From contig NZ_KI669403.1 in the NCBI RefSeq assembly GCF_000507765.1, positions 124,001-188,000 on the forward strand: a DNA stretch of 64,000 nucleotides, written 5' to 3'. Source of the stretch: Streptococcus parasanguinis CC87K. GTDB lineage: Bacteria; Bacillota; Bacilli; Lactobacillales; Streptococcaceae. Positions 19,212-29,293 of this stretch are shown piece after piece (positions within the stretch are counted from its first letter, which is position 1; every line of letters starts with the position of its first letter). Under the pieces are notes generated by a model. It had not been told where the DNA came from. It saw only the letters and a list, made by a program, of their open reading frames with translations, and did no database searches. Made by a program: the position numbers and the translations under genes.

Positions 19212-21287
19212 ATGTCTACATTTACTGCTTATTTAGATGACCAAGACCTGATTCTTATCCAAAAAGGAGAGGAGCATATCCTTCCTTTTTATTTGGAAAC
19301 GAACCAAGGTCATCTTGCCTTAATCCCTGTCAAAACGTCAAGTGCAGCGACTGACACAGGAGACTATTTCTTAAGCCCTATTCCGCTTGAACTCGGAGAA
19401 GAGTACACCATCTACGATGCTGCTGGAAATTCTTCTATTCTCCACTATCGTCAAATTGTTCGCAAACCCATTTTTGATCAAACCTTCACCTATACTGGAG
19501 AGGATCTAGGAAGTTTCTACACACTACGTCAGACGCAATTTAAATTCTGGGCACCCATTTCGCAAGATGTGACCCTCCATATCGAAGATCAGGTCTATCC
19601 AATGAATCGTACAGAAAACGGTGTCTGGGAACTCGTGCTCAAAGGGGATTGGGAAGGAGCTGCCTACCACTATGAGTTTCGTGTCAATGGCCTAGAACGT
19701 CGGATTCATGATCCCTATGCTCTATCCTCTTTAGCGAACTCTGGAGATAGCTTGGTCATCGACCGGAAGAAGATCACACGTCCTATCAGGCGTGCTGCTC
19801 GTCAATTAGACCCGACAGAAGCAATCATCTACGAGATGAGCGTTCGGGATTTCTCTGTCCAAAAAGAGGCTGGCTTTAAACACCCGGGTAAGTTTAAAGG
19901 TTTAACAGAATCGCCCCAACTAAATGGCCAGATCCTTGGATTTGATTACCTTCAAAAACTGGGCATTACCCATGTACAGTTACTTCCAGTTTACGATTTC
20001 GGTAGTGTCGATGAAGAGGATCAATGGAAAGCCTACAACTGGGGCTATGATCCTGTTCAATACAATGTTCCAGAAGGCAGCTATGCGAGTGATCCTAACG
20101 ATCCTTATGCGCGAATCCTAGAGCTCCAAGACACCATTGACACCTATCACCGGGCCAATCTGAGTGTCATCATGGATGTAGTCTACAATCACGTCTACCA
20201 GGCAGATGAGTATGCTTTTGAACAGATCGTTCCTGGTTATTTCTACCGCTATAATGCAGAGGGAGAGCGGACCAATGGAACCTTCTGCGGAAATGACGTG
20301 GCAAGTGAGCGCTCCATGGTGAGACAGTATATCAAGCAATCTCTCAAACAATGGGTTTCCCTCTACGGCTTTGATGGTTTCCGCTTTGATTTGATGGGAA
20401 TCCTAGACATTCAAACCATGACAGAGATTGCAGAAGAACTCCGTGAAATCTATCCTAACATCTATCTCTATGGGGAAGGGTGGAAGATGGATACCGGCCT
20501 CTCTGAAGATCAGCTCGCTCACCAATATAATTCGAAACGATTACCAGCCTTTGGCTTTTTCAGTGATAACTTCCGGGATACGATCAAGAGAACACTTGTA
20601 GCCGGTCACCGTCGTGAGAGTCAACATTCTGCGAATGATTTTGCGAACATTCTAACGGCGAATGTCGGGAAGCTAGGGCCTGCTCATTTCACCCAACCGC
20701 AACAAGCCATTCAGTACGTCGAATGCCACGACAATGCAACTGTTTTTGATTATTTCCAACTTGAAAAAGAAGAAATTCGTCTAGAAGATCGAAAAGCTCT
20801 CTCGCGTCTTGCGCTTCATCTGGTATTATTATCCCAAGGAGTGCCGTTTATCCATGCTGGTCAAGAATTTTATCGCACAAAAGGGCTCGAAGACAACACC
20901 TATAACTTGCCAGATAGTCTCAACCAATTGGACTGGACATCCCTTTCAAAATGCCAAGAAGAAATTGCTTTTCTTGAAGAATTGATTGCTTATCGGAAAT
21001 CACAGCCACTCCTTCGTTTGAAAAAAGGGCAAGAGATTCGCGACTACTGTGACGTCAAATGGTTGTCTGATCATCATTTGATCTACACGATTGAGAAAGA
21101 TCGTGAAAAAATAACGATTCTTGTCAATATCGGTGATCAAGAACAGACCTATCAACATCCGAGCGATAGTCAGCTGTTATTTGCCTATCCTCATGCCAAC
21201 CTAAAAACCCCTATTCCTAAAGGAAAGGAACTTTCTATTCCTGCCCATAGTTGGCTCCTTCTCCATGAAACTGAATCAACAAAATAA
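19212..21287 (+). CDS. pulA: Type I pullulanase, cytoplasmic
   Basis: A 691-residue GH13_14 debranching enzyme that cleaves alpha-1,6 links. The type I signature YNWGYDP is present. The catalytic residues lie in DGFRFDLMG (nucleophile Asp), LYGEGWKM (acid Glu) and VECHDNATVFDYF (Asp). An N-terminal starch-binding-like region and CBM48 domain (about residues 95-185) precede the barrel. There is no signal peptide or anchor, so it acts on imported branched dextrins and feeds MalQ and MalP. It ends the malR operon at a strong terminator. Confidence 0.93.
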   Translation: MSTFTAYLDDQDLILIQKGEEHILPFYLETNQGHLALIPVKTSSAATDTGDYFLSPIPLELGEEYTIYDAAGNSSILHYRQIVRKPIFDQTFTYTGEDLGSFYTLRQTQFKFWAPISQDVTLHIEDQVYPMNRTENGVWELVLKGDWEGAAYHYEFRVNGLERRIHDPYALSSLANSGDSLVIDRKKITRPIRRAARQLDPTEAIIYEMSVRDFSVQKEAGFKHPGKFKGLTESPQLNGQILGFDYLQKLGITHVQLLPVYDFGSVDEEDQWKAYNWGYDPVQYNVPEGSYASDPNDPYARILELQDTIDTYHRANLSVIMDVVYNHVYQADEYAFEQIVPGYFYRYNAEGERTNGTFCGNDVASERSMVRQYIKQSLKQWVSLYGFDGFRFDLMGILDIQTMTEIAEELREIYPNIYLYGEGWKMDTGLSEDQLAHQYNSKRLPAFGFFSDNFRDTIKRTLVAGHRRESQHSANDFANILTANVGKLGPAHFTQPQQAIQYVECHDNATVFDYFQLEKEEIRLEDRKALSRLALHLVLLSQGVPFIHAGQEFYRTKGLEDNTYNLPDSLNQLDWTSLSKCQEEIAFLEELIAYRKSQPLLRLKKGQEIRDYCDVKWLSDHHLIYTIEKDREKITILVNIGDQEQTYQHPSDSQLLFAYPHANLKTPIPKGKELSIPAHSWLLLHETESTK

Positions 21288-21318
21288 AGGTCACCACAAT
21301 GTGGTGACCTTTATTTTT
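21282..21318 (+). terminator. Terminator shared by pulA and yitT
   Basis: A perfect 12-bp stem AAAGGTCACCAC/GTGGTGACCTTT with A- and T-rich flanks on both sides, between convergent genes, so probably bidirectional. Confidence 0.88.
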
Positions 21319-22264
21319 ATTCTTCTGTTTCCACAAAGCGTCCGATGATATGAACGTTTTCTGAAATGGTGATAAAAGCCTGAGGATCAGCTTTTTTCAT
21401 AATATATTTGAATTCATTAAACTCTGCACGCGTAATAACTGTCAGCAGAACCGCTTTTTCCTGATGGTTATAGGTTCCTTCTGCATTGTGGATAATGGTT
21501 GCTCCACGATGCAATTTTTTATGGATCTTTTCAATAATGGCATCTGGCTGGCTCGTTACGATCATTGCCTGCATCCGTTTTTGCTTGGTAAAGACAGCAT
21601 CCGTTACTCGACTCGATACGAAGATGGTAATCATAGAGTAAAGAGCATACTTCCAACCAAAGGTCAGACCAGCGATCAACATAATGGTCCCATTGACCAA
21701 AAAGGAGATACTGCCGACATTCTTTCCTGTCCGTTTTCGAATCGTCAAACTGACAATATCCGTTCCTCCACTGGAAATGTTGTTCCGAAGAGCAAAACCA
21801 ATCCCTGTTCCCATGACAACCCCACCAAATAGGGCATTCATGATCGGATCGTTGGTCAACGTAATCACTGGCACGAACTGAATAAAGAGGGAACTCATCG
21901 AAACCGTAATAAAGGTAAAGATGGTAAATTTATGGCCAATTTGATACCAAGCCACAATCATCAAAGGGATATTGATGGCATAAAAGGTCAAGGAAACGGG
22001 AATCGTAAAGCCAATAAAGCGTTGGCTCAGAACAGATAAAATCTGAGCTAGCCCTGTTGCACCGCTGGAGTATACATGTCCTGGTTGAAAGAAGAAGTTG
22101 ACGGCAATCGCTGATAGAAAACCATACAGCAAGGAAGCTGACACTTTTTCATCGTATTTCTCACGGGAGATGCTCTTCAGCACGCGCAATAATTTAATGT
22201 TATAAGCTAGTCGCCGCACATGATAGCGAAATAGCTTATGAAAGCGAATTTTTTTCATTTTCAA
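21317..22264 (-). CDS. YitT family membrane protein (DUF2179 C-terminus)
   Basis: A 315-residue protein with five or six predicted helices in the YitT (DUF161) region (about residues 45-220; VNFFFQPGHVYSSGATGLAQ and SSGGTDIVSLTIRKRTGKNVG are family-typical). A soluble DUF2179 domain follows (about 230-310, MQAMIVTSQPDAIIEKIHKKLHRGATII). Members are integral membrane proteins of unknown substrate. The N-terminal extension of about 40 basic residues is longer than usual. The gene lies downstream of aspS on the same strand. Confidence 0.85.
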   Translation of the reverse strand: MKMKKIRFHKLFRYHVRRLAYNIKLLRVLKSISREKYDEKVSASLLYGFLSAIAVNFFFQPGHVYSSGATGLAQILSVLSQRFIGFTIPVSLTFYAINIPLMIVAWYQIGHKFTIFTFITVSMSSLFIQFVPVITLTNDPIMNALFGGVVMGTGIGFALRNNISSGGTDIVSLTIRKRTGKNVGSISFLVNGTIMLIAGLTFGWKYALYSMITIFVSSRVTDAVFTKQKRMQAMIVTSQPDAIIEKIHKKLHRGATIIHNAEGTYNHQEKAVLLTVITRAEFNEFKYIMKKADPQAFITISENVHIIGRFVETEE

Positions 22265-22333
22265 TCCATCGATTAGAAGAAAAGGAAGATCTTAGAGCAA
22301 CTGATTCCTAGACTTTCCCTTTTCTCTCTTGTC

Positions 22334-24088
22334 CTATTCTTGCTCTGCTACTTCTACTTGAAGATTTAACTCATCCAATTGCTTTTCAGAAACGACAGAA
22401 GGAGCTTGTGTCATTGGATCTGTCGCCTTGTTATTCTTCGGAAAGGCAATGACTTCCCGAATATTATCTTCACCTGCAAGAAGCATCACGAAGCGGTCCA
22501 AACCAATCGCCAATCCTCCATGTGGTGGGAAACCATAATCCATTGCTTCCAACAAGAAACCAAATTGTTCATTGGCAGCTTCTTTTGTAAATCCAAGTGC
22601 CTTAAACATCCGTTCTTGTAAATCTTTATGATTAATCCGTAGGCTTCCTCCACCTAATTCATAGCCATTTAAGACGATATCATAGGCAATTGCTCGAACT
22701 TTTGAAAGATCTCCTTCCAATTCATGCTCTGTTTCAGCTTGTGGAAGTGTAAATGGATGGTGAGCAGACATATAACGGCCTTCTTCTTCAGACCATTCAA
22801 ACATTGGCCAATCCACTACCCAAAGGAAGTTGTATTGATTGTTGTCAATCAAGTCAAGCTCTTTCGCAAGACGAACACGCAAAGCACCAAGCGTTGCATT
22901 GGCTACTTCAAGAGTATCTGCTACAAAGAGAACTAGATCTTTGTCTTCTAACTGTAAAGCAGCTGTCAAGTCACTTGTCAAGTCTGTCAAGAACTTCGCA
23001 ACAGGACCGTTCAAAGTACCCTCAGCATATTTCACCCAAGCAAGACCTTTTGCACCGTATTGCTTCGCAACTTCTGTCAATTTATCGATGTCTTTACGAG
23101 AGTAATGATCCGCTGCACCTTTGACAACAATCGCCTTAACTGCTGGAGCTTCTGAGAAGACTTTGAAGTCTACACCCTTGACAAGCTCTGTCAAGTCTTG
23201 GAGCAACATTTCAAAACGTGTATCTGGTTTATCTGAACCATACAAGGCCATAGCGTCATCATAATTCATCCGTGGGAATGGGAGTGTTACTTCAATTCCC
23301 TTGGTTTCTTTCATGACACGTGCAATCAAGCCTTCTGTGATATCCTGGATTTCTTGATCACTCAAGAAAGAAGTTTCCAAGTCGACTTGTGTAAACTCAG
23401 GTTGACGGTCTCCCCGTAAATCCTCATCACGGAAACACTTCACGATTTGATAATAGCGGTCAAATCCAGCATTCATCAACAATTGTTTTGTAATCTGAGG
23501 ACTTTGTGGAAGGGCATAGAAATGCCCCTTATTGACACGGGAAGGAACCAAATAGTCACGCGCTCCTTCTGGAGTTGACTTAGAAAGAAACGGTGTTTCC
23601 ACATCAATAAATTCTAATTCATCCAAGTAATTGCGGATTGAATGGGTTACTTTTGCACGAAGTTTGAGGTTTTCCAACATCTCAGGACGACGAAGGTCTA
23701 AGTAGCGGTAACGAAGACGAGTATCATCATTGGCTTCAATACCGTCCTTGATTTCAAATGGTGTTGTTTTTGCGGTATTGAGAACCGTAATAGTTTCTAC
23801 CTTGAGTTCTACTGCTCCTGTAGGCAAGTTTGGATTAGCTTGTTCACGAGCTTCCACAAGACCTGTCACTTCTACAACATATTCACTACGGATGCTTTCG
23901 GCTGTAGCCATCACTTCTGTACTAACTGTTTCTGGATTGATCACCAATTGCATGATCCCTTCGCGGTCGCGTAGATCGATAAAGATCAAACCACCCAAGT
24001 CACGACGACGGCTAACCCATCCTTTCAAGGTAATACGAGTTCCAATGTGTTCTTCACGAACACGTCCAGCATACATTGAACGTTTCAT
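22334..24088 (-). CDS. aspS: Aspartyl-tRNA synthetase
   Basis: A 584-residue class IIb synthetase of bacterial type. It has an N-terminal OB-fold anticodon-binding domain ([24 protein letters not shown]), class II motif 2 ([20 protein letters not shown]), the GAD insertion domain (about 290-400) and motif 3 ([16 protein letters not shown]). The C-terminal acidic tail is short. It charges tRNA-Asp. hisS often precedes aspS in relatives but is not here. Confidence 0.97.
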   Translation of the reverse strand: MKRSMYAGRVREEHIGTRITLKGWVSRRRDLGGLIFIDLRDREGIMQLVINPETVSTEVMATAESIRSEYVVEVTGLVEAREQANPNLPTGAVELKVETITVLNTAKTTPFEIKDGIEANDDTRLRYRYLDLRRPEMLENLKLRAKVTHSIRNYLDELEFIDVETPFLSKSTPEGARDYLVPSRVNKGHFYALPQSPQITKQLLMNAGFDRYYQIVKCFRDEDLRGDRQPEFTQVDLETSFLSDQEIQDITEGLIARVMKETKGIEVTLPFPRMNYDDAMALYGSDKPDTRFEMLLQDLTELVKGVDFKVFSEAPAVKAIVVKGAADHYSRKDIDKLTEVAKQYGAKGLAWVKYAEGTLNGPVAKFLTDLTSDLTAALQLEDKDLVLFVADTLEVANATLGALRVRLAKELDLIDNNQYNFLWVVDWPMFEWSEEEGRYMSAHHPFTLPQAETEHELEGDLSKVRAIAYDIVLNGYELGGGSLRINHKDLQERMFKALGFTKEAANEQFGFLLEAMDYGFPPHGGLAIGLDRFVMLLAGEDNIREVIAFPKNNKATDPMTQAPSVVSEKQLDELNLQVEVAEQE

Positions 24089-24185
24089 TTCTAATTAATC
24101 TCCAAACTAATATTCTTCCTTCTATTTTACCATAAAGACCAGCAGAAAGTGGCCTTTAGCTCAACTTTTTCAGTCACCAACTTCT

Positions 24186-24410
24186 TTAATTATCGTGGCT
24201 CTCTTCTTTCTTTTTGGGATCATCGTAGAGAGTGGGTGCTAGCACCTTCATTAAAGTCGCCGTCCCAAATCGCAAGACAGCTGCTGCTAGTCCAAAAATA
24301 GGGGATAGGTAGCGGAAAAAGAAATCTCCCCTAAGCACATAGGTCATGCCACCCACAATAAAAAAGATCACAATTCCCTGAACGATTGCGTAAAACCAAA
24401 TTTTTTTCAC
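24186..24410 (-). CDS. Small two-helix membrane protein, unknown function
   Basis: I place the start at the GTG at 24410, six bases after AAGGAG on the minus strand. The upstream in-frame ATG at 24470 lies inside the DnaA-box cluster and lacks a ribosome binding site. The 74-residue product starts (V)KKIWFYAIVQGIVIFFIVGG, has a second hydrophobic segment at about residues 32-50, and ends in a charged tail (YDDPKKKEESHDN). I do not recognise a function. It sits between aspS and the dlt operon. Confidence 0.65.
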   Translation of the reverse strand: MKKIWFYAIVQGIVIFFIVGGMTYVLRGDFFFRYLSPIFGLAAAVLRFGTATLMKVLAPTLYDDPKKKEESHDN

Positions 24411-24439
24411 ACTATTCTCCTTTTCACAAACCAGCTGAC

Positions 24440-24577
24440 TTATCCACTGTTTTTTATCACTTATCCACAAAAATGTGGATAACTTTCACTTTTTGCCCCC
24501 TCAAAAGAGGAAGCGTCAGAAGCATCAGGACTTGCTTTCATCCATTTACAAGCAAGTTTCCCACAGCCTGTGGATAA
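24440..24577. promoter_or_regulatory. Cluster of DnaA boxes
   Basis: Perfect DnaA boxes are TTATCCACA at 24461-24469 and, inverted, TGTGGATAA at 24474-24482 and 24569-24577. A near-match TTATCCACT lies at 24440-24448. Two of them form a tight inverted pair 4 bp apart. They lie between dltD and the small gene at 24186-24410, upstream of that gene's start. No AT-rich unwinding region or dnaA/dnaN gene is nearby, so this is not oriC. It is more likely a titration or regulatory cluster. Confidence 0.75.
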
Positions 24578-24661
24578 CTCTCTTGCTTATTTGTGACTTT
24601 CTCGTCACTTTCCTCACAAATCAAGGAGCCAGGATTTGATCCTGCCCCCTTTGATCAAGCA

Positions 24662-25930
24662 TTATTTAAATTCGTCTGGTGTCCCTTTATATTGGGCCCA
24701 GTCTTTGCTGAAGAAGCGATCATTTAGATGGTAAGTTGGTGCTTTTTCAGCCTTTGTGACAAAGGGATTGACCGCTTTATCAAAGGCTAGCCAACCATTC
24801 CATCCCATATGAATCGTATCTTCCATAAAGTAGGGCTGATCACCATCTTTAGAAAAGTCTGCAATATTGGTGAATCCTTGACTTTCCAATTGGTAACGAA
24901 TCTTTTGAACAGCCTGTTCATACTTTTCTTGGCTCAAGCCTGTGTATTTCATCCATTTGGCATTTACTGGAGGAATGACAAAGATAACATTGGCCCGAGA
25001 TTTAGCAAACTGGTCTAGAACCAACTGCAAGTCATTGTACTCAGGAGATTGAACATAGGATTCGTTTTTTTGGAAACCTTTTAGTTTCTTCAACTTCATT
25101 TTTAAACGAGTATTGTAAAAATGATTGCTGATTCCAAGGTCGTTGTTATTGGTTTTGATTTTTGCTTCAGCCGTTGCAATTTCTTCCAATTTCTCATATG
25201 AGAATTGATCTGGTAAATCTTGTAGACGTTTTTTGACCTTCTTATCGTAATTCCCGTTTGTACGCGTTGCAAGATTACTAAACAAAGCATCTTCGCGTTG
25301 GACAAGGTGGGAAACAAACTGGTTCAAAGACTGATCAAATCTGGAAATTTTCTTTCCTTGAGAAATTTTCGTTACAACACTTTGAAAGGCGACATTTGGA
25401 TACTGTTGTAACAGACGCTTTGCAGCATACTGGGATGCAGCATCCTGTTGGTGATTGGCAATAAAGCTATTCAACTGATCGCTATTAAAGAATTGTTGAA
25501 AGGCAGAGGAATCATAGCCCTTCTTGGTGAACCATTGCGGAGAAACTACATAAACAGCTGTATTGTCCTTGAGTTCTGGCAAAATCTGTTGCATCCCAAA
25601 ATACTGGTTCAAAGAAGCCGCACCACGTTCTCCTAAAAAGTAGGGTCTGTAATTGCGGTCATATTTTTCAGCTAAAACCGCTGGATGCACCACATCAAAA
25701 CGTAACCATTCACTTGAGCCAAAATAAGGGACAAAGCGATGCTGTGGATCAGAAAGTGCTTCTTGTTTCTTTGTACGACTCTTGAATCCTTCTGCATTCA
25801 GGCTTACCGCAGCTTTTTTCTCTTCGGTATAGTTGTGCTTATGATTGATTGGATAAAAGAATAATAAAGCTGCTACCATGAGGAGCGCGCAAAATACGGG
25901 CCCTAAAATCAGCCACAAACGCTTAAGCAT
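24662..25930 (-). CDS. dltD: D-alanyl-lipoteichoic acid biosynthesis protein DltD
   Basis: A 422-residue SGNH-like protein with one N-terminal membrane anchor (about residues 5-27) and an extracellular catalytic domain. The block with [12 protein letters not shown] holds the conserved Ser; [17 protein letters not shown] carries the His near the C-terminus. DltD completes transfer of D-alanine to teichoic acids outside the membrane. The start codon overlaps the dltC end by 8 bp. Confidence 0.94.
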   Translation of the reverse strand: MLKRLWLILGPVFCALLMVAALLFFYPINHKHNYTEEKKAAVSLNAEGFKSRTKKQEALSDPQHRFVPYFGSSEWLRFDVVHPAVLAEKYDRNYRPYFLGERGAASLNQYFGMQQILPELKDNTAVYVVSPQWFTKKGYDSSAFQQFFNSDQLNSFIANHQQDAASQYAAKRLLQQYPNVAFQSVVTKISQGKKISRFDQSLNQFVSHLVQREDALFSNLATRTNGNYDKKVKKRLQDLPDQFSYEKLEEIATAEAKIKTNNNDLGISNHFYNTRLKMKLKKLKGFQKNESYVQSPEYNDLQLVLDQFAKSRANVIFVIPPVNAKWMKYTGLSQEKYEQAVQKIRYQLESQGFTNIADFSKDGDQPYFMEDTIHMGWNGWLAFDKAVNPFVTKAEKAPTYHLNDRFFSKDWAQYKGTPDEFK

Positions 25931-26162
25931 TCTGAAGCTCCGTTACACCTTCTACGATCTTGTTGGCAGTGTTCCAATCATCGCGTCCAAATTCTGATAC
26001 AGGAACACGGATGCCAAAGCGATTTTCCAATTCCACAATCAATTCGACTGTTCCCATACTATCAAGAACACCCGCATCAAAGAGATCCTCATCCATCATG
26101 TCTGAGACATCTTCCATAAACAATTCGTCAATAATTTCAATTACTTGTGATTTTACATCCAT
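25923..26162 (-). CDS. dltC: D-alanine carrier protein DltC
   Basis: A 79-residue acyl-carrier-like protein. The phosphopantetheine attachment site is [18 protein letters not shown] (Ser about residue 36). DltA loads it with D-alanine and DltB uses it. It lies between dltB (14 bp upstream) and dltD (8-bp overlap). Confidence 0.96.
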   Translation of the reverse strand: MDVKSQVIEIIDELFMEDVSDMMDEDLFDAGVLDSMGTVELIVELENRFGIRVPVSEFGRDDWNTANKIVEGVTELQNA

Positions 26163-26176
26163 TTTTTATTCTCCTT

Positions 26177-27430
26177 TTATTTCACTTTTGGGAACCATTG
26201 CTGATCCAAGAATCCTGAGAAGATCAGGAAGGACAGCATCACTGTATTAAAGGTGATAAAGATCCCCAAAGCCTTGGTCCAACGATTGTCCGGTATCGGA
26301 TCCAATCCTTTTGCTTTTCTTTCTTTATTAATAGATTTTTTCTTTCGAATCCAGGCATCATTGATAACCATTCCAAGCCCATGGAAGAGCCCATAAGCGA
26401 TATAGTACCAGGTCACTCCATGCCAGAAGCCCATGACCAACATATTAATAATGTAGGCAACATTTGAGGTCGTGATCCGGCTCTTGAACACTTTATTGCG
26501 CATCAATACCATCACGAGACGCATAAAGACAAAATCACGGAACCAGAAAGATAAACTCATATGCCAACGATTCCAGAATTCCTTTAAGTCACGTGATTTA
26601 AAGGGACGATCAAAGTTAATTGGACTTTTAATCCCCATCAGATTGGAAGCTGCTAAAGCAAACATCGAATAGCCCGCGAAGTCAAAGAAGAGGTCAAAGC
26701 CATAAACATACATGACTCCCAGCGTTCCGATATTGAAGAATCCACCTTGAGACAAGGCATAGGTCTGCACATGACCTAACAATAAGTGGCCAAAAATATG
26801 AGCTAGGATAAATTTATAAAGGAAGCCATACATGATATACTTAACAGCTTGCTCCAACATATCCAATAATTCTTCACGCTCAGGAATGGCTTTATAATCC
26901 TCATTAAAACGCTTGAAACGATCAATTGGCCCACTTGAGAAGGTCGGCATAAAGAGCATAAAGCGTAAGAATTCCCAAAGTGTGAATTCTTTCAAGACAC
27001 CATCTCGCATTTCGATGATCATTCCGACAGCTCGGAAGGTTAAATACGAAATCCCTAAAAATCCAAACAAGGATTGGTGCCCATTCTTGATCGCTGGCTC
27101 TACCTTAACAAAGATCAGGGGCAAGACAGACAAGAAGGAATGAAGATAGAAAATCCACTTGTTGTCCGCTTTCTGACGATAGATTTTGTAGGAATACACA
27201 ATCAAGATTTGCCAGACTACGTAAAAGAGCAGGGCATAAATTTGCTTGAGATTCGAACCTGTCAGCATCAAAATGATAAAGATCAGACTCACAAGTCCTT
27301 CATATACCGGAAATCTCTTTTTGAAAAAGAGGCCCACAAAGATCGGCAAAAAAGCTAGAATGAGGTAGATAAAATAGATCGGTGTTCCATAGTGTTCTAA
27401 ATGAGGGAGCTGTTTCAAAAACTCGATCAT
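26177..27430 (-). CDS. dltB: MBOAT acyltransferase DltB
   Basis: A 417-residue multipass membrane O-acyltransferase with the MBOAT core: [18 protein letters not shown] and the histidine segment [19 protein letters not shown]. It moves the D-alanyl group across or at the membrane. The ATG overlaps the dltA stop by 4 bp, so translation is coupled. Confidence 0.95.
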   Translation of the reverse strand: MIEFLKQLPHLEHYGTPIYFIYLILAFLPIFVGLFFKKRFPVYEGLVSLIFIILMLTGSNLKQIYALLFYVVWQILIVYSYKIYRQKADNKWIFYLHSFLSVLPLIFVKVEPAIKNGHQSLFGFLGISYLTFRAVGMIIEMRDGVLKEFTLWEFLRFMLFMPTFSSGPIDRFKRFNEDYKAIPEREELLDMLEQAVKYIMYGFLYKFILAHIFGHLLLGHVQTYALSQGGFFNIGTLGVMYVYGFDLFFDFAGYSMFALAASNLMGIKSPINFDRPFKSRDLKEFWNRWHMSLSFWFRDFVFMRLVMVLMRNKVFKSRITTSNVAYIINMLVMGFWHGVTWYYIAYGLFHGLGMVINDAWIRKKKSINKERKAKGLDPIPDNRWTKALGIFITFNTVMLSFLIFSGFLDQQWFPKVK

Positions 27431-28977
27431 CGGTTGTTAACCTCGCTAATCAACCCTTTGATGTCGATTTTCCCGTTTGGTGTTAATGGCAGGCTGTCAC
27501 GGTAAAGGAATTTTGAAGGCATCATATAAGACATCATGATGTTTTCTAAATCTTCCTTAATGGCTTTCGTGATATCAATTTCGCGCTCAAATTGTTCTTT
27601 GACGCCCTCTTTTAAGATGACATAGGCCAAGAGATTTTGGACCTTGTGATCTTTATTATAACGCGGTACTGCGACTGCTGAGTCAATATACTTCGATTTA
27701 TTCAAGTTTTGAGAGACATCCTCTAGCTCGATACGATAACCGTTAAACTTGATTTGGAAGTCCATCCGTCCACCATAGAGAAGGAGACCTTCATCCGTCA
27801 TGGTTCCGACATCTCCCGTATGGTAGGCTGGAAGACCTTCAAATTCGAAGAAGGCTTCTGCTGTTTTCTCTGGATTATTCATATAACCTTTTGAAACAGC
27901 TGGGCCAGATACGATGATCTCCCCTTGCTCACCATTTGGCAATTTGTTTCCTGCCTCATCAATGATGAAGGTTGGAGAATCTTCTTTGGTGTAACCAATT
28001 GGCAGACGTTTCAAAGTCGCTAACATCTCATCTGTTACAGCTACAGCCGAAAGAGCTACAGTTGCTTCCGTTGGGCCGTAGGCATTGATGATGCGTGCAT
28101 TTGGGAAACGCTCACGCAATTTCTGAGCAGTTTTAACGGTCAACTCTTCCCCATCAAAGTAGAAATGGGTGATCCCTGGCATCTTTTCAGCATTGAAATC
28201 CTCAGACAACATGGCCATATCTGCAAAAGATGGTGTTGAAGTCCAGATCGCAATCGGAAGAGAAAAGATGGTCGCAAAGAGTTGTTTGAAGTCTTGAGTG
28301 ATGGCTGATGGAAGAGCAAAAAGCGTTCCTCCAAGAGCCAAGGTCGGTGCCCAGTACATGACAGACAAGTCAAAGGAATAGGGCGGTTGCGCCAACATTT
28401 GAGGACGCTCTGGCGTTGCAAATTCCTTGTCCGTAATCATCCAGTTGGTAAAACTGAGCAAGTTATCGTGCGAAATTTGCACCCCTTTTGGTTTCCCGGT
28501 TGTCCCTGAGGTAAAGATGATGTAGTAGTTATCATCCCCTTTGACCGGATGTTTCAAGTCATAGGCATGCTGAGCCGCATATGCTTCACGCACTTGCTCC
28601 AAGGACATGATTGGAGCAGCTGGGTTTTCCAATGGAAATTCATTGATGGCAATAATCAAGCTTGGCTCTGCTACTTCAACAATGGCAGACACGCGCTCCA
28701 AGGCAGAGTGGCTATCAATTGGGATATAGGCATGACCAGATTTTGTCAAGGCCACAAAGGTTGCCAACATTTCATATTCTTGTCCACCAAAGACCACAAC
28801 AGGTGACTTTTCAGGAAGTCCCATTTGGTCAATGTGGGCAGCCAAGCTATCTGAATCAGCCTTCAATTGGCCATAGGTATGCTCCTCACCAAGGACATTG
28901 TAGACAGGATAGTCTGGTTGTAGTTGCGCATAACGTTCAATTGTCTCGATCATATCAGTAATTGGTTGGTTTGACAC
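27427..28977 (-). CDS. dltA: D-alanine--D-alanyl carrier protein ligase DltA
   Basis: A 516-residue ANL-superfamily adenylating enzyme. The P-loop-like A3 motif is [20 protein letters not shown]. The aromatic A5 motif [12 protein letters not shown] and A7 motif YHTGDVG are intact, with the A8 hinge [19 protein letters not shown] and the C-terminal Lys in [12 protein letters not shown]. It activates D-alanine and loads DltC. It lies 18 bp after dltX. Confidence 0.96.
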   Translation of the reverse strand: MSNQPITDMIETIERYAQLQPDYPVYNVLGEEHTYGQLKADSDSLAAHIDQMGLPEKSPVVVFGGQEYEMLATFVALTKSGHAYIPIDSHSALERVSAIVEVAEPSLIIAINEFPLENPAAPIMSLEQVREAYAAQHAYDLKHPVKGDDNYYIIFTSGTTGKPKGVQISHDNLLSFTNWMITDKEFATPERPQMLAQPPYSFDLSVMYWAPTLALGGTLFALPSAITQDFKQLFATIFSLPIAIWTSTPSFADMAMLSEDFNAEKMPGITHFYFDGEELTVKTAQKLRERFPNARIINAYGPTEATVALSAVAVTDEMLATLKRLPIGYTKEDSPTFIIDEAGNKLPNGEQGEIIVSGPAVSKGYMNNPEKTAEAFFEFEGLPAYHTGDVGTMTDEGLLLYGGRMDFQIKFNGYRIELEDVSQNLNKSKYIDSAVAVPRYNKDHKVQNLLAYVILKEGVKEQFEREIDITKAIKEDLENIMMSYMMPSKFLYRDSLPLTPNGKIDIKGLISEVNNR

Positions 28978-28995
28978 GGCTAGGAGTCTCCTTTT

Positions 28996-29124
28996 CTAAA
29001 ATTCGTTGTAGATAAAGCCACCCTGACCTTGACCAAGGTAACTAAAGAAATAAAGTAGGGCTAGGAAAATGGCAAAATACAAGACCGTCTGCCCGATAAA
29101 TTTATAAAGTGTTTTATGTTTCAT
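28996..29124 (-). CDS. dltX: DltX, small membrane protein of the dlt operon
   Basis: A 42-residue frame I translated by hand: start MKHKTLYKFIGQTVLY, one membrane helix (about 14-31), and the conserved C-terminal tail GQGGFIYNEF. Such teichoic acid D-Ala incorporation-associated proteins are the usual first gene of dlt operons. Later work on the family gives the C-terminal motif a role as an acyl intermediate. It lies 18 bp before dltA. Confidence 0.88.
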   Translation of the reverse strand: MKHKTLYKFIGQTVLYFAIFLALLYFFSYLGQGQGGFIYNEF

Positions 29125-29293
29125 AAGTTTCACTCTTCATTTTGATTGTTACTCACTATTTTACCATTTTTTATACCAAGTAAGCAATTTTAAACATAGT
29201 GAGAATGTGGTAGAAAACGTTATCATTTCAGATCATTCAAGCCGTTTAACGAAAGCATTTTTCTTTAATCAGTTTTCTGGTTGAAATCCTATT
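29125..29293 (-). promoter_or_regulatory. dlt operon upstream region
   Basis: On the minus strand TTGCTT and TAAAAT are about 18 bp apart near 29158-29192, a possible promoter. A TTTAAA...TTACTT pair here only weakly resembles a CiaR repeat. No gene is seen. Confidence 0.35.

Noticed and set aside
24440-24577. Chromosomal origin oriC
   Set aside because: DnaA boxes are present, but there is no dnaA or dnaN gene and no long AT-rich unwinding element nearby.
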